DNA of 64,000 nucleotides from Liolophura sinensis (Eukaryota > Mollusca > Polyplacophora > Chitonida > Chitonidae). Below, in pieces: positions 59,401 to 64,000 of this stretch. The position numbers and the translations under genes are program-made. A model generated the notes under the pieces. That model was given only the letters and a program-made list of their open reading frames with translations, did no database searches and was not told the origin of the DNA. Location of the stretch: contig NC_088306.1 in assembly GCF_032854445.1 (NCBI RefSeq), forward strand, positions 9,138,193 through 9,202,192, in the 5' to 3' direction. Position 1 is the stretch's first letter, and every line of letters starts with the position of its first letter.

Positions 59401-62400
59401 ATTTGTGCCTTTGGAAAAGGGTGAGACTGGTGATCAGTAAGTCAGTTTCAACTAGGTTGCATAACATTTTTCACCATTTACACAGCACAGTAGGACTGTT
59501 TTTACCTTTGACAACAAAAGAGTTCCAACTCTATACTCACATATTAAATTCCATTGCATTTTCCATCCACATAGAATCGTACAAGGTCACTTCCTTGTTT
59601 TTTTTTTATCACGTAAGTTCATTGATTTTATGACCATAATGGTAAATATGTAATTGATAATCTCTTTGATTAGATATTTCTCCTTGCATGCAATTCATGG
59701 TTATGATTCAGAAATCAAAAGCCACTGAATGCTTTTCGTTTAATGCTGATAACTGTCTTATGAAATACATGTAAATGAAATACTGAAATAGCCACAGCAT
59801 CCCCAATGATTTTGAATGAATAAGTGAATGATTGACACTGTTTTTGCTACTTTCAGAGTTGGACTGTCACGAAAGTGTACCTAAGACTGCCCCTACCCAG
59901 AATTACACAGTGGTCAGCGGGAACACAACCTGCATCTCCATGTCCGCTGCTCTCACATTGGAGATCAAATACACTTTGAAAAACAACACGGTAAGGATGG
60001 AGTTGTCCATTCTTGTATTTCCACCCTTCAGTAGCACGGCTGGCCAAGCATGGCGCAGTGACCCAGGAGCCTCTCCAGTCATGCAGAAAAATCTTTTATA
60101 GTATTTTTCATTATCCTTGAACTATTATTTAAAGGTCATTAACCTATTCCTCTAATTTCTCTTGTGACTGAAATAAATACATGTATGGATGAGAGGTATT
60201 GAGTTCATCACATGGTATTTGATTCTTTCGTTTGCAGAACGAAACTGTGATGGTGAATTTTCAGAAAGAGGAGCCAGCTTCTGGTAGCTGCAGTTCTCCA
60301 GGAAATCTCAAGGAAGAGATCATCATTAAGTACAAGCAGAATGATTTCCAGATCTTGTTAGAATTTGGGCGTGATGGAAAGGCAACGACTGGTTTGGGTG
60401 CCGAAACATTTAATTACTACATAGAAAATATCCAGATCACGTACAACCTAGGCTCTGAGCTGTTCCCAGGTGCCAACGACACAACAGGTAAGTGTACAGT
60501 TGCTATGCAGTGCTGGCTTTCTGGAGATTTCAGAAGTTTTACATGTCCAATCAAAATGACATTAACCATCTTCAAAAATACTACCATATTATTTAAATGC
60601 ATGTCTGAAAAATGACACGGACTGTTTTTGATTTGCCCATGTTTAGACCCTGCGGATCAACTCTGTACTTCACCATTAGTGGCCTCAGAGACACTGTTTA
60701 CTTAACCCATGTCCAGTGGTTAATTTTCATGCTGCTTCTGCCATCTTCACTGTTGTGACAGAACTGAAGTAGTCTCCCTTGTGACTAAAATAGGGGCATT
60801 GTGGGATTGCAAGTTCCTGGAGTGGTTTCAGACGCGCACAGTTTCCTTCAGCTGAGTCAAGATGGGATACGTATTAAGACTTGTGTGAGATTCTTCACTG
60901 GTAGAGGAGTAGGGGATGAGGGGTGGGGGTGAAATGCTATGATCTTCGAGGAGTAACTCTGTGGCTAATAGTAGAGTCAAGCCGCAATTAGAAACTGCTG
61001 ACTCAACGCTAAAATGAATGACATAAAAAGAATTGCATAATTTGAACAGCGTGTCTAAGTAGGTCTAGGATCTACTGGGGAGATGTATGTGGTTTCGGTA
61101 GCGAAATGATATGCTACTCTCTGATAATATTTGTGATACTGTCATTGAAAATTAAACAGCTTGTAAATCAACTAATTTTACATCTGTGGTGGTCCGTAAA
61201 GAATGCACTCCTATCCTACAACACTGTTTGAAATTGCTCTTCGGCTACACATAAATAAATCGTTGTAAACGATCTCAAAATGGTGCTTGTGCAGTAGTTT
61301 TGTGTTACCATACATGTATGTCACTTCTTGGAGTGAATGGGTAAAGGCTATGTCACGGCATAGGCCACGCAATCCGACAGCAATGTGTTTGATTGGATAA
61401 AATTCTCAAGACGTTTGCCTCAATTCATGCCAGCCATTTGTACAGTATTGTCGTTTTGTTCTACATGTTATTTGGTGAAATCTCATTAAAATAATAAAGT
61501 GTGATACTTTTTAGAAAGCTTGAGAATCCTGCCGTCGATGGAAATATGTTTTAACCAAAACTTGTGGGTTTCAGCCTCAGACACTCTGGTTTTTCTCCAC
61601 CCAAAGAGACATTGTATAAGTAAAAAATTCTTGAGTATGGCATTAAATAATTAATAAATCAATTAACACTATCCAAAAAAATCAACAGTAGCTGACTACC
61701 CACATGTATTTGTGTGTTTCAGTGAAAACAGCAAAGGCGCTTAATCAGACTCTCTACAAGACAGGCTCAGACAAGTACTACAAATGCTCTGCTGAGGATA
61801 CCTTCAAAGTCAACGACTGGGTGAGCCTGAAGACTAAGGACTTGCGTTTTGTCGCCTTCCACACTGACACCAAGGAACCCAACCTCTTTGGAGATAATGG
61901 TAAGCTTGCTAGTCAGCCTTTACTGTGTTCACACCACCAGCATGTTCAGGTCTTTTCTGACAAAGATGGTTAAAGTGCTGGATTTCTACAACTATTCAGG
62001 TCCTTAGCCAGTGAAGTGGGTCTGTTTCATTCTGGTTTTTGGTGTCTCGGCTGCAGCTTTAACACAGGTGTGTCCGGTACCTGCCAAAAGTCGATGGTTT
62101 ATGCCATGCACTCAACTTCGTCTGTTTCAGATGTCAGAATTATCCCAGAACTGTGCTGTCAAGTGCATAATTAATTGGACCTAAGTATAACAGTATCCAA
62201 GTTTTCAAACTGTAAGCCTTGGTCTAAATTAAATCACAAGGCCAAGAGGGTTGCAATTTTCTAATCCAGCTTCTGCTTTTAAACTGTAATTTTACATCAG
62301 GCGGGAGGCCTCCGTGGCGGAGGTGATTATCAGTGACAGTGTAGCCTCTCACAAATGTGGTCCCCGTGAGTTCACGTCCAGCTCTTATTGGCTTCCTTTC

Positions 62401-63844
62401 TGGCTATGTGTGGGAAGGTCTGTCAGTAACCTACGGATGGCCATAGGTTTCCTCCCACCATAATGCTAGCTGCCATCGATGTTATTAAACACCAGCCAGC
62501 AACCTGCGGATGGTCGTGGGTTTCCCCCGGGCTCTGCCCGGTTTCCACCCACTATAATGCTGGCCGCCGTCGTGTATTCTTGAGTACGGCGTAAAACACC
62601 AATCAAATAAATAAATAAAAATTGAACACCAGTCAAATAAATAAACTTTCCTCCAAGTGCAGTGACCACTTTCCTTCACCCATAAACTTTTCTGCCATTT
62701 TACAAGGGAGTGTGTTCCTGAGCTGTGTGTTATAACCCAGTGTGACAAATAAGTGAGATACATGTAGCTATTGGGCTGCTGCTTGACTGGGATTTCTTAA
62801 CTTTTCTTAACTGAACAGACTCGAGCAAATGTAACTGGCCTGTATCCATGTTAGAGCAGTTTAATGATCTGCAATCACACAATTTTGTAGATTTTGTGCT
62901 TTTTTGGTCAGTCTTTGGTAACCTGAAAAGTCAGACATACATGTAAGCAAACCTAGAATTAGTGTCAGAATCCTGGCTAGTTGCCAAAGTCTTTAATGTT
63001 GTAGTATAAGTATTAAACACCATGAATGTTCAGTAGATGTCGCCATGAGTGGATGTCTCCTAGAAGTATGCAGCTTCTCTGTAGCTAGTCTCCACAGCAC
63101 AGTACCCATTTTACTTCATCTGCAAGAGTGCGTGCCACCTGGTGGAGAAACATGCCAACCTCTTGGGTGGAAATGATAACTGAATCATGGGAAATGTAAT
63201 GTAATAGGTTTCTACAAGAAGTGGTCATGCCTTGAAACCGAAAATCTGTGTTTAAAAACTACGATTTCGCTAAATCGTTGTTGTTATGCAGTTAAGAACC
63301 CATTGAATATTTTTGTACTTCCAACCAACTATAAAACAATTATCATAGTCGTTGTTGTCTTTTTATAAAACTTTCTGTTGTCATACATCTTTTTCCTCCA
63401 TTTCAACACGACCGTGTTCGGAACCTGTCATGCGTCAAGCGTTCCCTGCGCAGTAGAGAGAAAGAAAACTACATTGCTGAGCAGATACGTCGCATAAGGT
63501 GTTAGAGATGGAAGAAAAGTGTAAAGTGCGGTGGAGACTAGCTGTAGGGAAGTTGCATACTTCTAGGTGATGGAGTTCTGGCATTACCTATCCATCACCT
63601 GCGTACTGATGCACAGACGAAGCCACTATCCTATAAATATATAAAGGCCGCATCCTCATTTGTTGTTGGTCACTTAATTTCTTCTGCAATTTTCCTTTCA
63701 GCCAATGAGTGTACTGCTGACACAGTGACAAATAGCATCGTCCCCATCGCGGTCGGAGCAGCTCTCGCAGGACTGGTTGTCATCGTCCTTATTGCTTACT
63801 TGATCGGTCGCCGTAGAAACCACAAGGGCTATGAGTCGGTGTAA
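38378..63844 (+). CDS. LAMP: lysosome-associated membrane glycoprotein (LAMP family), three luminal domains, complete
   Basis: Coding exons are 38378-38420, 50253-50356, 51389-51602, 52748-53115, 54979-55171, 56244-56414, 59857-59990, 60238-60487, 61723-61899 and 63702-63844: 1797 nt, 598 aa, all junctions in phase. A signal peptide (cut near ALA|QE) leads to three LAMP domains with Cys pairs C30-C68/C144-C188, C223-C260/C331-C368 and C390-C427/C514-C555. A Thr/Pro hinge (about 193-211) separates domains 1 and 2. Some 20 N-x-S/T sites predict heavy glycosylation. A transmembrane helix (about 564-586) precedes an Arg-rich tail, [11 protein letters not shown], whose GYxxV end is the known AP-binding lysosome sorting signal; it resembles the LAMP-2C type tail. 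Vertebrate LAMP1/2 have two luminal domains, so the third is unusual. Orthology to LAMP1 or LAMP2 cannot be decided. C299 is an extra, unpaired Cys in domain 2. Confidence 0.95.
41640..41758 (+). repeat. SINE family 1, 3' part
   Basis: 'cataatgctggctgctgtgg' and an intact tail, in LAMP intron 1. Confidence 0.75.
44585..44772 (+). repeat. SINE family 1, internally duplicated
   Basis: The 'ccaccataatgctgg' block occurs twice (about 44620 and 44685) before a single tail, so one copy is partly duplicated or two truncated copies abut. Confidence 0.8.
45306..45516 (+). mobile_element. MITE-C copy (LAMP intron 1)
   Basis: Begins 'taccgtaattcctcaac' and ends 'gcgaaaaggttgaaaaata'. A well-preserved copy of about 210 bp that shows the unit size. 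Confidence 0.8.
46777..47152 (+). mobile_element. MITE-C copy interrupted by a SINE
   Basis: The left end 'taattcctcaacc' (before 46795) and 'taattgctcaacc' (about 46932) flank a SINE and look like its target duplication. The element then continues to 'aaaaggttgaagaattacag' near 47150. Confidence 0.8.
46793..46934 (+). repeat. SINE family 1 inside a MITE-C
   Basis: Flanked by the 13-base near-repeat TAATTSCTCAACC, consistent with a retrotransposition target duplication. Confidence 0.85.
47685..47912 (+). mobile_element. MITE-C copy (LAMP intron 1)
   Basis: Begins 'taccctaattcttcaacc'; the right end is decayed ('gcgaaaaaattggagatttg'). Confidence 0.75.
48241..48443 (-). mobile_element. mariner deletion derivative with transposase N-terminal fragment
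   Basis: The ends TACAGAGTGTACCAGAAGTC and, inverted, TACAGGGTGTCCCAGAAGTC are mariner-type terminal repeats next to TA dinucleotides. On the complement from about 48377 an ATG opens [18 protein letters not shown], like the start of mariner transposases, but an in-frame stop follows within 10 codons. Only about 200 bp remain, so it is dead. Confidence 0.8.
48985..49070 (-). repeat. SINE family 1, tRNA-like head only
   Basis: Reverse copy of the head (from 'cttgaactcacagcgactgc' to 'ggcacgctaaccatcc'), without the body. Confidence 0.65.
49944..50102 (-). repeat. SINE family 1
   Basis: Reverse tail 'gattggtgttttacgccata' and body to 'gcatggcgggagagga', 150 bp before LAMP exon 2. Confidence 0.85.
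50253..50356 (+). CDS. LAMP: LAMP exon 2 (domain 1, first third)
   Basis: The acceptor gttgttgcag ends at 50252 and gtaaca starts at 50357. It encodes [19 protein letters not shown], including C30. Phase 1 in, 0 out. Confidence 0.92.
51389..51602 (+). CDS. LAMP: LAMP exon 3 (domain 1, second third)
   Basis: The acceptor ttttcacag ends at 51388 and gtaagt starts at 51603. It encodes [21 protein letters not shown] (C68) and [18 protein letters not shown], the core beta-strands. Phase 0 in, 1 out. Confidence 0.94.
51684..51869 (+). repeat. SINE family 1
   Basis: 'agttcatgctggcttccact' through body to an AAATAAAT tail, just after LAMP exon 3. Confidence 0.8.
52232..52463 (+). mobile_element. 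MITE-C copy (LAMP intron 3)
   Basis: The left end is diverged ('ctccttcctcagcc') and the right end intact ('gcgaaaaggttgaagaatta'). Confidence 0.75.
52748..53115 (+). CDS. LAMP: LAMP exon 4 (end of domain 1, hinge, start of domain 2)
   Basis: The acceptor cttcacag ends at 52747 and gtgagt starts at 53116. It encodes [18 protein letters not shown] (C144), IQAFNF, DECTAD (C188), a Thr/Pro hinge, and the start of domain 2 ([20 protein letters not shown]223). It corresponds to two exons elsewhere in this gene, joined. Confidence 0.95.
53166..53520 (+). repeat. minisatellite, ~18-bp units in a ~54-bp period (LAMP intron 4)
   Basis: 'aaatgtcctagtcat' alternates with 'ggataaatgtc', 'gaataaatgtc' and 'ggtaaatgtc' variants, about 19 units. 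Confidence 0.93.
53801..53945 (+). repeat. SINE family 1, internal deletion
   Basis: The tRNA-like head joins directly to 'ccataatgctggctgccgtc' and the tail; the middle body is missing. Confidence 0.8.
54155..54421 (+). repeat. SINE family 1, best full-length copy
   Basis: Begins 'ggcctccgtggctcagttgg' (box A TGGCTCAGTTGG), box B GAGTTCAAGTCC, body, and (AAAT)n tail: about 265 bp, the most complete copy in the window. Confidence 0.9.
54486..54612 (+). repeat. SINE-like family 2b, fragment
   Basis: 'aggactggttggcccggtgg' to 'caggacgacacac', in LAMP intron 4. Confidence 0.6.
54641..54978 (+). repeat. tandem partial copies of the LAMP exon 5 boundary
   Basis: Segments like 'tttccagctgatgccagtgt' with a preceding 'gatctgttacag' occur at about 54641, 54717 and 54846, each resembling the last intron bases and first ~45 bases of exon 5. 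The latter two units are about 130 bp. Confidence 0.85.
54979..55171 (+). CDS. LAMP: LAMP exon 5 (domain 2, middle third)
   Basis: The acceptor cttttacag ends at 54978 and gtgagt starts at 55172. It encodes [20 protein letters not shown] (C260) and [19 protein letters not shown] (C299). Three partial copies of its 5' boundary lie upstream in the intron. Confidence 0.93.
55320..56080 (+). repeat. SINE family 1 split by a hAT-like element
   Basis: Head and box B at 55320-55450; the body resumes at 56038 ('cggaaaggtctggcatcaac') and breaks off near 56080. Confidence 0.75.
55451..56036. mobile_element. hAT-like non-autonomous element inserted in a SINE
   Basis: The ends CAGGGTTCGCAC and GTGCGAACCATG are inverted with one mismatch, and the sub-terminal parts share 'ccttgaa' and 'agtacttgaa' repeats. 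It splits a family-1 SINE: SINE sequence stops at 55450 and resumes at 56038 at the matching point. Target duplications are not clear. It lies in LAMP intron 5. Confidence 0.75.
56095..56145 (+). mobile_element. MITE-C right-end fragment
   Basis: Only 'aatacc...aaaggttaaagaattacag' survives, just beyond the split SINE in LAMP intron 5. Confidence 0.5.
56244..56414 (+). CDS. LAMP: LAMP exon 6 (domain 2, last third)
   Basis: The acceptor tgttttcag ends at 56243 and gtaagt starts at 56415. It encodes [20 protein letters not shown] (C331) and [14 protein letters not shown]. Phase 1 in and out. Confidence 0.93.
56498..56720. repeat. dispersed repeat D
   Basis: Second long copy, in LAMP intron 6, with a further fragment at 56866-56930 ('aaatgacctaaaatttcgcc'). 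Confidence 0.6.
58669..58798. mobile_element. hAT-like MITE
   Basis: CAGTGGCGGATTCAAGAGG and, inverted, CAGTGGCGGATCCAGAGG bound a 130-bp insert with a poly(A) stretch in the middle. CAGTGGCGGATC is a typical hAT-type terminal repeat. A clean 8-bp target duplication is not seen. Confidence 0.7.
59857..59990 (+). CDS. LAMP: LAMP exon 7 (domain 3, first third)
   Basis: The acceptor tactttcag ends at 59856 and gtaagg starts at 59991. It encodes [19 protein letters not shown] (C368) and [18 protein letters not shown] (C390). Phase 1 in, 0 out. Confidence 0.93.
60028..60090 (+). repeat. SINE family 1, head fragment
   Basis: 'agtgacccaggagcctctcc' matches the family head; it directly follows LAMP exon 7. 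Confidence 0.5.
60238..60487 (+). CDS. LAMP: LAMP exon 8 (domain 3, middle third)
   Basis: The acceptor gtttgcag ends at 60237 and gtaagt starts at 60488. It encodes [19 protein letters not shown] (C427) and [20 protein letters not shown], the last a typical LAMP block. Phase 0 in, 1 out. Confidence 0.94.
61558..61660 (+). repeat. SINE-like family 3 copy
   Basis: 'cagacactctggtttttctc' and 'aagtaaaaaattcttgagta' just upstream of LAMP exon 9. Confidence 0.5.
61723..61899 (+). CDS. LAMP: LAMP exon 9 (domain 3, last third)
   Basis: The acceptor tgtgtttcag ends at 61722 and gtaagc starts at 61900. It encodes [17 protein letters not shown] (C514) and LRFVAFHTD. Phase 1 in and out. Confidence 0.94.
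62302..62643 (+). repeat. SINE family 1, two copies in tandem/nested
   Basis: A full head and body ends near 62485, then a second body and tail (62495-62615) follow, plus an extra 'caccagtcaaataaataaa' at 62627. Confidence 0.8.
63702..63844 (+). CDS. LAMP: LAMP exon 10 (transmembrane and cytosolic tail)
   Basis: The acceptor tcctttcag ends at 63701. It encodes ANECTADT (C555), the helix around [32 protein letters not shown] and TAA at 63842-63844. The 3'UTR runs past the window edge; no poly(A) signal is visible in the remaining 156 bp. Confidence 0.96.
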
Positions 63845-64000
63845 AACGGGGAAAGATCTCATGGTGTCATGGCAGAAACTTGTCGTTACAAAGGCAAAAG
63901 TACTTAATATCCAAGTGTGGTTAGGCGTACATTCTGTCTTAGCATAATTAAGAACGGGATAATCATTTGGTATTTAAAAGTTACTGTAGTATCTTCCAAT

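Larger units (their letters stand above)
56415..59856 (+). other. LAMP intron 6
   Basis: A 3.4-kb intron. It holds dispersed repeat-D copies (56498-56720 and 56866-56930) and a hAT-like MITE (58669-58798). The rest (about 56.95-58.6 kb and 58.8-59.85 kb) shows nothing I can name. Confidence 0.6.

Overview
The window is animal nuclear DNA: AT-rich, with short coding exons bounded by GT/AG introns, and dense with SINEs, MITEs and tandem repeats. The protein families and the very abundant tRNA-headed SINE with a (AAAT)n-like tail suggest a lophotrochozoan, most likely a marine mollusc. That placement is inference; no species can be named from the sequence alone.

Four protein-coding genes can be reconstructed exon by exon. 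(1) Positions 73-7694, + strand: the last seven coding exons of a WDR44 (Rab11-binding WD40 protein) orthologue, whose 5' part lies outside the window. (2) Positions 13426-30059, - strand: a complete ten-exon peptidase S28 gene (thymus-specific serine protease / PRSS16-like, 497 aa) with a full Ser-Asp-His triad. (3) Positions 36490-37857, - strand: a complete three-exon COPS9 gene (COP9 signalosome subunit 9, 60 aa). (4) Positions 38378-63844, + strand: a complete ten-coding-exon LAMP-family lysosomal membrane glycoprotein (598 aa) with three luminal LAMP domains, one transmembrane helix and a C-terminal GYESV sorting signal. All splice junctions of the reconstructed genes are phase-consistent.

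Layout. WDR44 and the S28 gene are convergent, with about 5.7 kb of repeat-rich DNA between their stop codons. The last intron of the S28 gene holds a tandem array of fifty copies of a 110-bp unit (about 14.31-19.8 kb), between the exon with the catalytic Asp and the exon with the catalytic His. About 6.4 kb of repeat-rich DNA separates the S28 start codon from COPS9. COPS9 and LAMP are divergent, with 520 bp between start codons, so they probably share a bidirectional promoter. LAMP intron 1 is 11.8 kb.

Two of the four genes are predicted to act in the endolysosome (S28 peptidase, LAMP) and WDR44 acts in Rab11 endosomal traffic. E-box sequences of the MiT/TFE (TFEB/MITF) type lie upstream of the S28 start codon and in the COPS9/LAMP spacer, and a perfect GTCACGTGAC lies at 31782. 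I found no prokaryotic-type system, CRISPR array, rRNA or canonical tRNA gene. The most unusual items are the three-domain LAMP with its repeated exon-phase pattern, the 110-bp array, a 30-bp-stem intronic hairpin, and the tandemly copied exon boundary before LAMP exon 5.
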